From: Chryseobacterium oleae
GTDB lineage: Bacteria > Bacteroidota > Bacteroidia > Flavobacteriales > Weeksellaceae
Assembly: GCF_900115055.1 (NCBI RefSeq)
Contig: NZ_FOVD01000002.1
Location: forward strand, 620,001 to 684,000
DNA: 64,000 bases
Direction of reading: 5' to 3'
Part shown: positions 43,726-52,762 of the stretch, piece by piece
Position numbering within the stretch: position 1 is the stretch's first letter
Layout: each line of letters starts with the position of its first letter
Notes under the pieces: model-generated
Told to the model about the DNA's origin: nothing
Databases searched by the model: none
What the model saw: the letters and a program-made list of their open reading frames with translations, nothing else
Made by a program: the position numbers and the translations under genes

Positions 43726-44598
43726 ATGAAGAATATTTTCATAGCCGTTTTGCTGGCAGGTTTTTGCTCATTAAGCGGGCAGGATATCAAAGCCTATCAG
43801 TTTTATGACAAGAAAGGAAAAGAAGTAAAGACTGAAAAACTGGTTAAAGAACTGGCTGAATATGATGTGGTTTTCTTTGGTGAAAATCATAACAGTTCTA
43901 TCAACCACTGGCTTCAGCTGAAGGTGACGGAAGGTTTATTCCAAAAGAAAAACGGACAGATCATCCTGGGGGCAGAAATGTTCGAAAGAGATAATCAAAC
44001 GCAGTTGAATCAATATCTGGAAGGAAAATTTGATGCTAAAACATTAAAAGATTCCGCCCGTCTATGGAACAATTACGCGACAGATTACAAGCCGCTGGTT
44101 GATTTTGCTAAAACCAAAAAACTGAACTTTATCGCGACCAATATTCCAAGAAGATATGCGTCTCAGACTGCAAAAGAAGGCCTGGAATCCCTGAGTAAAT
44201 TAAGTGACAAAGAGAAAGCTTATATCGCTCAGCTTCCGATTAAAGTGACGCTGGATACTCCCGGGTATCAGGAAATGAAAGCAATGATGGGAGACCATGC
44301 GGAAGGCACGAAAGTCATGAATTTCATCTCGGCACAGGCTACGAAAGATGCTACCATGGCTGAATCTATCCTGAAAAGTATGCAGACCGGAAAAACGTTT
44401 ATTCATTACAACGGAAATTATCACAGCAAGGAATTCGGTGGAATCTACTGGTACATCAAGCAGAAGAACCCGAATCTTAAAATGGCAGTGATCTCTGTTT
44501 TTGAATCTGAAGATCCCGAATTGAAAATTCCTGCGAAAGAATATAGCCCGACAGATTTCAATCTGATCATTCCGGCAGATATGACGAAAACATTTTAA
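43726..44598 (+). CDS. ChaN-like haem-regulated protein
   Basis: A 290-residue exported protein. The start at 43726 gives the signal peptide MKNIFIAVLLAGFCSLSGQ. The body matches the ChaN/Tiki-like fold: YDVVFFGENHNSSINHWLQL, ILGAEMFERDNQTQLNQYL, NFIATNIPRRYASQTAK, FIHYNGNYHSKEFGGIYWYI. The conserved Glu/His pairs (GENHNS, GAEMFER) are the metal- and haem-associated positions of the family. ChaN in Campylobacter binds haem. Its position after the haem operon supports a role in haem handling. It has a separate terminator. Confidence 0.82.
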   Translation: MKNIFIAVLLAGFCSLSGQDIKAYQFYDKKGKEVKTEKLVKELAEYDVVFFGENHNSSINHWLQLKVTEGLFQKKNGQIILGAEMFERDNQTQLNQYLEGKFDAKTLKDSARLWNNYATDYKPLVDFAKTKKLNFIATNIPRRYASQTAKEGLESLSKLSDKEKAYIAQLPIKVTLDTPGYQEMKAMMGDHAEGTKVMNFISAQATKDATMAESILKSMQTGKTFIHYNGNYHSKEFGGIYWYIKQKNPNLKMAVISVFESEDPELKIPAKEYSPTDFNLIIPADMTKTF

Positions 44599-44606
44599 AA
44601 TTCAAT

Positions 44607-44633
44607 AGAAACGGGCTGTGGTCCGTTTTTTTG
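44607..44633 (+). terminator. Terminator of the ChaN-like gene
   Basis: AAACGG-GCTGTGGT-CCGTTT with a T run. Confidence 0.7.
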
Positions 44634-44743
44634 TTGAAAGATAGGATGGAAAAGGTTTACGAACGTAGTTCACGAAGCCTCCAAAACTAGTGGCCAGTTT
44701 ATATAAAACCTCCATTCCAGTTACCTGTTTGAAGGACATTATC

Positions 44744-44751
44744 TATCTTTG
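44744..44751 (+). promoter_or_regulatory. -7 promoter element of the deformylase-like gene
   Basis: TATCTTTG, an exact TAnnTTTG, ending 17 bp before the ATG at 44769. Confidence 0.45.
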
Positions 44752-44768
44752 TATCACAAATAGTAAAA

Positions 44769-45398
44769 ATGAAAAAAATACCTTTTCTGCTCATCCTCTT
44801 TATCGGTTTTATCAACGCACAAAAATTGACACCCGGTGAGATTTCTATCATTAATAAAGGAGACATCAATACGGCTATGCCAATTTATCAGACCACAGAT
44901 GCCGATCAGCATAAAACCTTATTAAATCTTTCCTCAGAAATCAACGCGTTGGAGCCCAATACCGCTGTTTTAGTGAAAAGAATGAAAGAATCTCTTCTCT
45001 CAACAGACGGTGGAGTAGGCATTGCGGCACCACAAGTCGGGATCAACAGAAAAGTGATCTGGGTACAGCGTTTTGACAAAGAAGGAAATCCAATGGAATA
45101 CTTCATCAATCCGGTGATTGTGTGGAGATCAGAATTACAGAATCTCGGCCCGGAAGGAGATTTATCCATTCCCGAATTCAGGGATCAGTTTTACAGAAGC
45201 AAAGTGATTCAGCTGGAATATGTGGATTTGAAAGGACAGAAATACTCAGAGATCGTGGAAGGCTTTACCGCAGTCATTTTCCAGCATGAAATAGACCATC
45301 TTTTCGGAATCCTGATTTCAGATAAAAAAGAAAAAGAGAAGAACGATTCTTATAAGAAAGTGGATGCTTTTAAGAAAAGCGATTCTACGACAAGATAA
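44769..45398 (+). CDS. Exported peptide-deformylase-like protein with Asp in place of the metal-ligand Cys
   Basis: A 209-residue protein of the deformylase fold with a signal peptide (MKKIPFLLILFIGFINAQ), which ordinary deformylases lack. Motif I GVGIAAPQVG (82-91) and motif III HEIDH (His173, Glu174, His177) are intact. Motif II reads EGDLS (129-133) instead of EGCLS, so the cysteine that ligates the catalytic iron is Asp131. The codon is an unambiguous GAT. An Asp ligand could bind zinc or iron differently or abolish deformylation. The C-terminus is Lys-rich. A housekeeping def gene should exist elsewhere. The substrate outside the cytoplasm is unknown. Confidence 0.85.
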   Translation: MKKIPFLLILFIGFINAQKLTPGEISIINKGDINTAMPIYQTTDADQHKTLLNLSSEINALEPNTAVLVKRMKESLLSTDGGVGIAAPQVGINRKVIWVQRFDKEGNPMEYFINPVIVWRSELQNLGPEGDLSIPEFRDQFYRSKVIQLEYVDLKGQKYSEIVEGFTAVIFQHEIDHLFGILISDKKEKEKNDSYKKVDAFKKSDSTTR

Positions 45399-45413
45399 TA
45401 TCTGGTAGAAGCC

Positions 45414-46136
45414 TTACCTATTGTTTCTTGTATATGTACATTTCGGGAAATTACTACAGCCCCAGAAAGATCCATATTGACCATTTCTTTTAATAAGGTT
45501 TCCCCCACAATCTGGGCATGAAATATTTCGGTTGATAGTAGAGGTGGCTATTATTTTTTTATCTTCAGTACGAATGTTTTTCCTTGCAGTGAGAATTGTT
45601 GCGACAATTTCGTTCTTGCTCCGTTCATATATATAAGCAGAGTCATATTTTTTTATGGTTTTGATTAACTTATTGGTATACACAACATCAGTATATGTTT
45701 TGGTCTTGAGGGTCGCCCTTTTTGTAAATGTAATTATTGAGTAATATCGCAAATAAGGATAGTTTTTCAGGACGTGTTTTAAAGCATAAATATGACCCTG
45801 ATTTTGTAAAATAGGATTGTAAAACTTACGTCTGTACTTATAAATAACCTGAAACCAATACCTGTCTTTTTCATAGCCTAAAATCCAGCCTTTATAATTC
45901 TTGGTTTCAATAACAAATATTCCATAATCTGAAACAATAATGTGATCTATTTGTGAAATGGAACCTTTAATCTTTAATTCTATATTATTCAGGACAATAT
46001 ATTCTTTACTGTTTAATCTTTTGAGAATTTCAGAAACCCTGCGTTCGCCAATATATCCCTTTATTTTTGGAGTATAATATCTAATGATTAAGTACAGGAT
46101 GACTAAGATAAAAATGATTAAAAAACTACTGTCCAT
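45414..46136 (-). CDS. NERD-domain protein with a topoisomerase-type zinc finger
   Basis: A 240-residue membrane-anchored protein. One N-terminal helix ([18 protein letters not shown]) precedes a NERD domain ([35 protein letters not shown], with the Asp and Glu-x-Lys of a PD-(D/E)XK-like nuclease fold). The C-terminus has a four-Cys zinc ribbon (CPDCGGN...WGCSNFPKC) like those of topoisomerase I. NERD proteins are suspected nucleases linked to DNA processing or defence. Confidence 0.85.
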   Translation of the reverse strand: MDSSFLIIFILVILYLIIRYYTPKIKGYIGERRVSEILKRLNSKEYIVLNNIELKIKGSISQIDHIIVSDYGIFVIETKNYKGWILGYEKDRYWFQVIYKYRRKFYNPILQNQGHIYALKHVLKNYPYLRYYSIITFTKRATLKTKTYTDVVYTNKLIKTIKKYDSAYIYERSKNEIVATILTARKNIRTEDKKIIATSTINRNISCPDCGGNLIKRNGQYGSFWGCSNFPKCTYTRNNR

Positions 46137-46154
46137 GCTGTTTGTATACTAGTT

Positions 46155-46188
46155 AAAAATCTGCTTACATAAGAAACAGATTTTATTT
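46155..46188 (-). terminator. Terminator after the 46308-47036 lipoprotein gene
   Basis: AAAATCTG / CAGATTTT with a 13-nt loop, a T-rich minus-strand 3' side. Confidence 0.6.
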
Positions 46189-46307
46189 TAATTAAAAAAA
46201 TTAAGCTTGGTTACTCGTAATAGAAAGTTTCACTTCTGATGTCCTTTCCGTCAAAGGGTTCTAAATAAATTGATGATTCTGTTAAGTGCATCGTCAAGGT
46301 AGAGGTC

Positions 46308-47036
46308 TTAAATATTTAATATGTATGAAAAACAATCAATTCTATATGTTTTGATTTTAAATTTTAGTTCACCTCTTTTTCTGGAGTCATTGATAAGTTC
46401 ATATACCCTTCCATTTTCAGAATCTAAAAAGTATTGATTGTATTGCATTGTTTTTTCAGAATCTTTAAGAATATGCTTGAAAACTGATTGAGTTCTATTA
46501 ATACAGGAATCGGAATCTTCCGTTTTGTATTTATCCACTCTATAGGTTGAATAAACATAATTTTCGAAAATTTTTGGTTTTAAATAGAGATTGGTTTCAG
46601 TATTTAAAATATTGCTCATCATTGCTTTTGTGAAGATTGTAAAGTCTGCCGGTTTTAAATTTAACTCTCTAACTAAAATCTTCATCTGCTTTTCAAAAGT
46701 TGTATTGGTTTTCGGATAAAGGAGAGGTTGCTTTTCGTTGATGAAATCCCAATAATCAAGATACATATTTGAAAAGAATGGAATTGAATAAAATCTTTTG
46801 TTCTTTTCAAAAACTAAAACTTCGTCGTAATCTTTTTTTTCTGGATTTTTATAAAGCGTTATAGATAAGGAATCCAGATCAATCTTTGTTACTTTTTCTA
46901 ATTTTTTATCAATCATCGGAAAATTGTCCAATACTGATTTTATACTTTCTTCCGGAGAATCAAAGCCAGATTTGTTTTCTTTATGACATGAAATCAATAT
47001 TGAGAATGCAATTAGAAGTAAAGTGGCTGGTTTCAT
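46308..47036 (-). CDS. Hypothetical lipoprotein
   Basis: A 242-residue protein with signal MKPATLLLIAFSILISC and lipobox ISC (Cys17). The mature part is rich in Lys, Asp and Tyr with no motif I recognise. It stands alone. Confidence 0.65.
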   Translation of the reverse strand: MKPATLLLIAFSILISCHKENKSGFDSPEESIKSVLDNFPMIDKKLEKVTKIDLDSLSITLYKNPEKKDYDEVLVFEKNKRFYSIPFFSNMYLDYWDFINEKQPLLYPKTNTTFEKQMKILVRELNLKPADFTIFTKAMMSNILNTETNLYLKPKIFENYVYSTYRVDKYKTEDSDSCINRTQSVFKHILKDSEKTMQYNQYFLDSENGRVYELINDSRKRGELKFKIKTYRIDCFSYILNI

Positions 47037-47214
47037 TAAAATATCTTTTTTTATAGTCTATTTTTAGTTTCAAATTACAAACATTATTTTCATTATACTC
47101 ATATTTTTTCCCATTCTTTCCCTCTTCAATCAACTTAAGACTTTTATAAAATTAATAATTTTAACCCGAAAACAATCTTTAAAATATCAGGTATATAAAA
47201 ATAAAAGCTATTTA

Positions 47215-47250
47215 ACAAAAAAATCTGTTTCGAAAGGAAACAGATTTGAT
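47215..47250 (-). terminator. Terminator of ohr
   Basis: AAATCTGTTTC-GAAAG-GAAACAGATTT, an 11-bp perfect stem, followed by a T run on the minus strand. Confidence 0.88.
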
Positions 47251-47269
47251 TTTATGAAAGGAATTAAAT

Positions 47270-47692
47270 CTAGTTATTCGTAACCACAATTTTCACCTCC
47301 ATATTACCTCTCGTCGCATTGGAATACGGGCAAATCTGGTGTGCTTTTTCTGTTAAAGCCTGTGCTTCTTCGATAGAAACTCCGGGAATATTCACATCTA
47401 ATTCTGCTGCCAGACCGAAACCACCGTTTTCAATCTGTCCGATGCTGATCTGAGCGGTTACCGTTGTTTCTCCTGTTTTGGTTTTCGCTAAACTGATTAC
47501 TCTGTTAAGTGCACTGTCAAAACAAGCCGAATATCCGGCTGCAAAAAGCATTTCAGGATTGGCAAAATCATCATTACTGCCACCTAAAGCTTTAGGCATT
47601 CTTACTTCAAGATCCAAAACTCCGTTTTCACTTTTTACATGGCCATTTCTTCCGCCTTGGGCTGTTACCTGTGTTGTATATAACGTTTTCAT
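47270..47692 (-). CDS. ohr: Organic hydroperoxide resistance protein (Ohr/OsmC family)
   Basis: A 140-residue thiol peroxidase. The catalytic Cys57 (FAAGYSACFDSAL) and resolving Cys121 (HQICPYSNATRGN) are in the typical places, and the length is that of Ohr. It reduces organic hydroperoxides with a lipoylated partner. Its start abuts the stop of the ohrR gene, so the two form one unit; ohrR is probably the autoregulated repressor of the pair. Confidence 0.93.
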   Translation of the reverse strand: MKTLYTTQVTAQGGRNGHVKSENGVLDLEVRMPKALGGSNDDFANPEMLFAAGYSACFDSALNRVISLAKTKTGETTVTAQISIGQIENGGFGLAAELDVNIPGVSIEEAQALTEKAHQICPYSNATRGNMEVKIVVTNN

Positions 47693-48127
47693 TTATTTTT
47701 CTATTTTGTTTAATATTTTTTGGATAGTTTCCTTAAGATGAATAAGATCTTCTGTTTCTACTCCGATCTTATTCTGTATTTTTCCGGGAATTTCACATGC
47801 CTTTTGCTGTAGCTTTTTCCCAGCTTCAGTCAGGAAAACTTCAACCACTCTTTCATCCTCTTTTTTTCTTTTTCTGTCAATGATTCCCTTACTCTCCAGT
47901 CTTTTTAAAAGAGGCGTTAAAGTTCCACTGTCCAGAAAAAGTTTGTCACCAATATGGCTGACTGTAAGACCGTCATTTTCCCATAATACCATCAAAACGA
48001 GATACTGCGGATACGTAATGTCGATCTCATCAAGAAACGGGCGGTAAAGTCCCGTAATCTCTTTCGCAATCACATAAAGCGGAAAGCAGATCTGGTTGCC
48101 TAGTTGTAACGATTTTGAATTTTCCAT
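47693..48127 (-). CDS. ohrR: MarR family regulator OhrR
   Basis: A 144-residue winged-helix repressor. The N-terminal redox Cys14 in NQICFPLY matches the OhrR sensing cysteine. The winged helix is seen at ITYPQYLVLMVLWENDGLTV and DKLFLDSGTLTPLLKRLESK, with the wing at RKRKKEDERVVEVFLTEAG. The start at 48127 (MENSKSLQ) fits the family. A start four codons upstream is also possible. It sits between the nitroreductase gene and ohr. Confidence 0.9.
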   Translation of the reverse strand: MENSKSLQLGNQICFPLYVIAKEITGLYRPFLDEIDITYPQYLVLMVLWENDGLTVSHIGDKLFLDSGTLTPLLKRLESKGIIDRKRKKEDERVVEVFLTEAGKKLQQKACEIPGKIQNKIGVETEDLIHLKETIQKILNKIEK

Positions 48128-48160
48128 AAGGTTGAGCATGAAAGGTTTGTTGTGAATATA

Positions 48161-48793
48161 TTACTTTTCGATGATAAATTCCTCCATAGGAACTCTTACT
48201 TTTTTCATCGTTGAAAGCCAGTCTTTTTCTTCGTCTCTGTACCCAAGATACAGAAGGCTGACACTTTTTAATCCTAATTCTTTTAATCCGAGAATTTCAT
48301 CCACCACTTCATTGCTGAATCCTTCTGCTGGCGTACTGTCGATTTTTAATTCCGCAGCCTGAGCCAAAGCAAAACCTAAAGCAATATAAGTCTGACGGGA
48401 TGTATGGGCAAAATGTTCCGCAGAAGTCTGATTGCCATACATTTGTTTAAGCATATCCGTATAACTTCCAAAACGTCCCTGTGGCAGTTCTCTTACATCG
48501 GTATGATGGTCATACACTTTATCAATTTTTTCATTGGAGTAGCTGTCCCATGCGGCAAACACCAAAACGTGAGAAGAATCTCTCATCACTTCAGGGTTTA
48601 GAGCTCCGGCTACCATTTTTTCCTTTAATTCCTGATTTTCCACTACAATGATACGGAAAGGCTGAAGTCCGGATGAAGTAGGCGCCAATCTCGCAGCTTC
48701 TAAAATAGTATTAAGATCTTCCTGTGATACTTTTTTTGACGGATCATACGCTTTTACTGCGTGTCTCCATTGTAGGTCTTGTATTAATGACAT
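48161..48793 (-). CDS. NAD(P)H-dependent nitroreductase family oxidoreductase (NfsB-like)
   Basis: A 210-residue FMN flavoprotein. FMN contacts are visible at WRHAVKAYDPSKKV, LAPTSSGLQPFRIIVVEN and YLGYRDEEKDW. It is in the same orientation as ohrR-ohr and only 33 bp upstream, suggesting a peroxide-responsive operon with OhrR control (inference). Confidence 0.88.
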   Translation of the reverse strand: MSLIQDLQWRHAVKAYDPSKKVSQEDLNTILEAARLAPTSSGLQPFRIIVVENQELKEKMVAGALNPEVMRDSSHVLVFAAWDSYSNEKIDKVYDHHTDVRELPQGRFGSYTDMLKQMYGNQTSAEHFAHTSRQTYIALGFALAQAAELKIDSTPAEGFSNEVVDEILGLKELGLKSVSLLYLGYRDEEKDWLSTMKKVRVPMEEFIIEK

Positions 48794-49369
48794 TTCTATT
48801 ATTTTAAATTATACTTCTTTATTTAATCATCCCGAAAAATCCGGTGATGAATTTCTTTAGCAAATGTACGATCAATTAAGTTGTGTGCAATTTAATTTTA
48901 ATAGATTTAATTTATGGCAATTTTAGAAGAAACCGAAAATAGGAATTTCAGGTTGGGGAGTTTGAGGGGTTTAGAGTTTGAGGGTGTGAGGGTTTTAGAG
49001 CAGATGAGTTTGAAAGAGGGTTATCAAGTTGCTGGTTAAAAAACGTTCGGGGTTGCTTGTTTGTTGTAAGTAAAATGCACAATCTCAGTCTAAACCTTTG
49101 CCTCAACCTTAGTCTAATGTCTGACATCTTGGTTCTTGAATCTATCATTCACCTTTCACTTGCGAAGCAAAATTCACCATTGGCATTTCTAAATCTTAGC
49201 CTCAACCTAAAATCAGATATCTAAAACAAATGTTTTATTCCGAACTCACGTTAAAACAATAAAAATCCCCATCATTCTCTGTGATGGGGGATTTTGAAGG
49301 ATGTGGTTGGTTTTTTTCATCGGCCTGCTTTAAGTGCAGTATTTCGATTGGAAGGAGAGAAAATCCGTG
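48794..49369. other. Long intergenic region with G-rich and dispersed repeats
   Basis: 48955-49022 carries GAGTTTGAGG/GTTTAGAG words with loose 7-8 nt spacing. 49147-49183 has the word ACTTGCGAAGCAAAATTCAC, related to copies at 63688-63919. A terminator hairpin lies at 49261-49295. A 66-codon minus frame at 48948-49148 is composed of these repeats, and I do not accept it as a gene. Confidence 0.55.
49261..49295 (-). terminator. Terminator of the 49370-49681 lipoprotein gene
   Basis: AAAAATCCCCATCA / TGATGGGGGATTTT around TTCTCTG; T-rich 3' side on the minus strand. Confidence 0.85.
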
Positions 49370-49681
49370 TTAGGGAATTTCATTCACCTGTTTGATAATA
49401 TTGGTGTTATTTTCTATACCTATATTATATGCTTTTCCTCTTTTTTTACTCTGGCTGGTTTTTTCGAGAAGGGTTTTATAATCTTCCGCTTTTTTAGACA
49501 GGTAAAAGATCTGCGGACTTATTCCAATGGATACACGGGTGAATTCCTCCGGTTTTTCCGGATCTTCAGTGACATCAGTGATGACAGAGTTATTATACCA
49601 GGTCAGGTTCTGTGAACTTGAGCTTCCGGAACAGGATGTGATCATAAATAGTAATAATAGTATATAAGTCCAGGGTTTCAT
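49370..49681 (-). CDS. Small hypothetical lipoprotein
   Basis: A 103-residue protein: MKPWTYILLLLFMITSC, lipobox ITSC (Cys17), then a serine-rich linker (SGSSSSQN) and a short basic domain. No family recognised. It lies 67 bp downstream of the protein-glutaminase gene on the same strand and may be co-transcribed. Confidence 0.6.
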   Translation of the reverse strand: MKPWTYILLLLFMITSCSGSSSSQNLTWYNNSVITDVTEDPEKPEEFTRVSIGISPQIFYLSKKAEDYKTLLEKTSQSKKRGKAYNIGIENNTNIIKQVNEIP

Positions 49682-49748
49682 AGAAAAAATATTTAGTAAA
49701 CAGCTCCTGCAATTAAATTATTAAAACTGCAGAAGCTGTATAAGTTAA

Positions 49749-50711
49749 TTAAAATCCACAGCTTCCAACATTTGGAGCCGGAGATGGAGAACATCCTGAA
49801 AGTGATGAGAATATCGTCAGTACACAATTCGTGTTCACTAAGTTATTGTCATACAGGTAAGAATTGGAAGGGCTTCTGTAGTACACATTTCCTGCAGTAT
49901 TAGCGTAAGAAGATACTGAAGCAGATCCACATGTCGTGTTGATACAGGCGTTTCTCCATGCTGTATCCGTTACAGGTCCGCTAGGGAACAGGGAAGGATC
50001 TATGATTCTTTTTTCAGTAACGCCGGATGCATTTTTATAGCTTACCAGAATGGCAACGTGATAACTCCATGCAACGCAGCAGGTACCGGTAGATGCTTTT
50101 AAGTTTCCGTATACAAACTGCTTTTCGCAATCGTAGCCGTTGTTGATCAGGATTTGTCTCATTTTGTGAGCTCTTGCATAGCATCCGTCTACAGGATATC
50201 TGAAGGTAATACATGGCGAAGATGCTGTAGAAGTACCGCACGCCTGATTTTTGATCAGGGCAAACATGCTGTTCAATGTAGCTACATTGGGAAGAACGCT
50301 GGTTAATTTGTTGGCCTCGCTCTTAGCCTCTTTTGTATAAGCAGATTTGAAGAAACGAACATCTTCTTCGCTTCCTTTTTCTACTTTCGCAATTTCATGC
50401 GTGTTTGGCTTGATGAAAACCTGGATTGGAGATTCGTTTTTTACCGCGTCTCTGATCAGGCTGATGTACGCTTCATTCTCCTTTGTAGGCGTAATGGTAT
50501 AGAACTGAGCTGTAACGATGAAAGATACTTTCAGGGTACCGTTTTCATCTTCAATTCCTACAGGAATCGTTTTTCCAAGAGCTGTTAAAGGCTTATTGCT
50601 CGTTTCGTTCTGACTCATTTGCTGTTCTGCGTTAGAGTCGTTACAGGCATTGAATGACAAGGCTGCCACGAATACCATCATTGATAACAGAAATTTTCTC
50701 ATAATTTTCAT
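49749..50711 (-). CDS. Protein-glutamine glutaminase (protein-glutaminase), pre-pro form
   Basis: A 320-residue secreted enzyme that deamidates glutamine side chains in intact proteins. The sequence from residue 136 on agrees almost residue for residue with the mature Chryseobacterium proteolyticum enzyme as I remember it (VATLNSMFALIKNQACGTST, then CITFRYPVDGCYARAHKMRQ, GTCCVAWSYHVAILVSY, ...APNVGSCGF). The papain-like triad falls on Cys177, His218 and Asp238, i.e. Cys42, His83 and Asp103 counted from Leu136. Residues ~24-135 form the more divergent inhibitory pro-region. The signal peptide ends in LSFNAC, which reads as a lipobox. Mature length is 185 residues, as in C. proteolyticum. Confidence 0.95.
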   Translation of the reverse strand: MKIMRKFLLSMMVFVAALSFNACNDSNAEQQMSQNETSNKPLTALGKTIPVGIEDENGTLKVSFIVTAQFYTITPTKENEAYISLIRDAVKNESPIQVFIKPNTHEIAKVEKGSEEDVRFFKSAYTKEAKSEANKLTSVLPNVATLNSMFALIKNQACGTSTASSPCITFRYPVDGCYARAHKMRQILINNGYDCEKQFVYGNLKASTGTCCVAWSYHVAILVSYKNASGVTEKRIIDPSLFPSGPVTDTAWRNACINTTCGSASVSSYANTAGNVYYRSPSNSYLYDNNLVNTNCVLTIFSSLSGCSPSPAPNVGSCGF

Positions 50712-51209
50712 AGTTTGGTGGTTAGTAATAAAATGTATTGATCTAAGTTTTGGTGTGTGTCGTTTTTTGGTGAATAATAAAAAAAATAGTTCACTTTAAT
50801 GTGATATTAAAAGTAGACAAAAATAGTATACTGACAAATTATTTTCCAATAAAATGTTAATTATTTTAACATATGCTTGAACTAAACCTGTATTTTAGGG
50901 TGTTGGAATAGGTTTTTAACATTAATATGTAAGTAAATTTTCGATAGTCGTAAAACCTAAATTGAAAGCAGAGAATGACGAGACGTGTGTTTTAGAGATG
51001 TAAAAAGGTAAAAAAGTTACTAATGAATCATATAGTTAACCTGCCCGCTTAGCAGAATCAATGCAATTGATTGGCTTACAATAAGCAGTATTAAAGTCAA
51101 ACTTTGCGTTAAAGAAAAAAAGCATTCTGTATAATGACAACTTATTAAAATATAAAAAGAAAACCGACTGTAGAACTACGGCCGGTTTTTATTGTTATTG
51201 CGAAGAATA
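50712..51209. other. Intergenic region between protein-glutaminase and lipB
   Basis: AT-rich DNA that must hold the protein-glutaminase promoter (minus strand) at the left. A terminator hairpin for lipB is at 51160-51190. I see nothing else. Confidence 0.5.
51160..51190 (-). terminator. Terminator of lipB
   Basis: AAAACCGACTGTAG / CTACGGCCGGTTTT with a short AA loop (two imperfect positions) and a T-rich 3' side on the minus strand. Confidence 0.75.
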
Positions 51210-51938
51210 TTATTTGTTTACAAGCTCAGCGCCGAAAACATCTGCAAAATGTTTTCTGATCTTAGCTTTCAGATCTTCCACTTCCTCAGTAGTCAGATCT
51301 CTTTCAAGCTCTCTTTTTACAGAAGTTACCTGCTTATCTTTGATTCCACAAGGAACAATGTATTCAAAATAACGCATATCAGTATTGACATTTAAAGCAA
51401 AACCATGAAGTGTTACCCATCGAGATGCTTTTACACCCATTGCGCAGATTTTTCTGGCATAAGGTTTTCCCACATCCAGCCAAACTCCGGTTTCGCCAGG
51501 TGAACGTTCCCCTTTGAGTCCAAATTCAGCAATGGCCCTGATGATCACTTCTTCCAGATTTCTCATATACAGATGAATATCCGTAAAGAAGTTTTCAAGA
51601 TCGAGAATAGGGTAGCCAACAATCTGTCCGAAACCATGATAAGTAATATCTCCACCACGATTCACTTTCACGAAAGTAGCATCAATTTCTTTCAGTTTGT
51701 CGATTCCGGCAAGCATATTTTCTTCATGACCGCTTTTTCCCAAAGTGTACACATGAGGATGTTCTACCAATAAGAAATGGTTGGGTGTCGTTATGTGCTC
51801 TTCTGCCGGTAAATCACGGTTTTTAATTTTGGTATCAATGATATTTTTCATCAGACTCTCCTGATAATCCCAGGCGGGCTGATATTCTTTTACACCAAGA
51901 TCTTCAAATTCTACTGATTTATTTTGATTTGTATTCAT
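51210..51938 (-). CDS. lipB: Octanoyl-[acyl-carrier-protein]:protein N-octanoyltransferase LipB
   Basis: A 242-residue enzyme that transfers octanoate from ACP to lipoyl domains. Motifs are VYTLGKSG (~63-70), RGGDITYHGFGQIVGYPILD (94-113), the catalytic Lys163 in ARKICAMGVK and the acyl-thioester Cys197 in VPCGIKDKQVTS. It lies downstream of trpA with a 77-bp gap, so it may share the trp transcript or have its own promoter. Confidence 0.93.
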   Translation of the reverse strand: MNTNQNKSVEFEDLGVKEYQPAWDYQESLMKNIIDTKIKNRDLPAEEHITTPNHFLLVEHPHVYTLGKSGHEENMLAGIDKLKEIDATFVKVNRGGDITYHGFGQIVGYPILDLENFFTDIHLYMRNLEEVIIRAIAEFGLKGERSPGETGVWLDVGKPYARKICAMGVKASRWVTLHGFALNVNTDMRYFEYIVPCGIKDKQVTSVKRELERDLTTEEVEDLKAKIRKHFADVFGAELVNK

Positions 51939-52015
51939 ACGTTGCTGTCTGTTTTCTTAATGACCATGGAGTTGTGACGTCCTGCCATTTTTCTGACATA
52001 CAAATTTAGTGAATT

Positions 52016-52750
52016 TTAACCTTTTATAGAATGGATAAAATCTATGGCAGCATTCTTCCAGTCTTTATGATTCAAGAGCGTATGCACAAAGGCCGTTCCG
52101 ATAATTCCACCGTCTGCTTTTTCAGTGACATTTTCAAAGTCTTCTTTAGATTTAATCCCGAAACCAATCATCACGGGGTTCTTAATCGGAAGGGAAGCCA
52201 GTCTTGACAAATAGTTTTCATTTTTCAGAACCGCATTGTCATTTCCGGTGGTTGATGATGAACTTACCGCATACAGAAACCCGGAACTTAAGGAATCTAA
52301 ATACAGAATTCTCTCGTCGGAAGTTTCAGGAGTTACCAGAAACGTAAAATTAAGGTTATACTTTTTTAAGATCTGCTGATAATTGTTTTCAAATTCAATC
52401 GGAGGAAGATCAGGAATGATAAGCCCCGAAACTCCGCTTTCCGAACATTCTTTGCAGAATTCTTCAAAACCGAAACTCAAAACCGGGTTGATGTAGCCCA
52501 TCAGAATAATGGGGATTTGTACTTTGTCTTTGACCGTTTTTAGTTGAGAAAACAGTTTTTCAATGGTCATTCCGTTTTTTAGAGCCTGCTCATGAGCCTG
52601 CTGGATCACCGGACCATCTGCCACCGGATCCGAATAAGGCATCCCGATTTCCATCATATCCGCTCCGGACTGCTGGATCAGTTGTATAATATCAGCGGTA
52701 TCTTCCAGTTGCGGAATTCCTGCTGTGAAGTATATGTTTAGTTTTTTCAT
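52016..52750 (-). CDS. trpA: Tryptophan synthase alpha chain
   Basis: A 244-residue (beta/alpha)8 enzyme that cleaves indole-3-glycerol phosphate. The catalytic Glu34 is in DMMEIGMPYSDP, and the phosphate-binding segments near PVMIGFGIKSKEDF and ADGGIIGTAFVH are intact. It is slightly shorter than most TrpA (~265 aa), as in other Flavobacteriia. It is the last gene of the trp operon and is separated from trpB by an inverted 7-nt array. Confidence 0.93.
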   Translation of the reverse strand: MKKLNIYFTAGIPQLEDTADIIQLIQQSGADMMEIGMPYSDPVADGPVIQQAHEQALKNGMTIEKLFSQLKTVKDKVQIPIILMGYINPVLSFGFEEFCKECSESGVSGLIIPDLPPIEFENNYQQILKKYNLNFTFLVTPETSDERILYLDSLSSGFLYAVSSSSTTGNDNAVLKNENYLSRLASLPIKNPVMIGFGIKSKEDFENVTEKADGGIIGTAFVHTLLNHKDWKNAAIDFIHSIKG

Positions 52751-52762
52751 TGTTATAATATA

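Noticed and set aside
44769..45398. The housekeeping peptide deformylase gene
   Set aside because: The protein has a signal peptide and lacks the metal-ligand cysteine, so the essential def gene must be elsewhere.
48948..49148. 66-codon minus-strand reading frame
   Set aside because: It is made of GAGTTTGAGG-type repeats and has no start signal or recognisable protein features.
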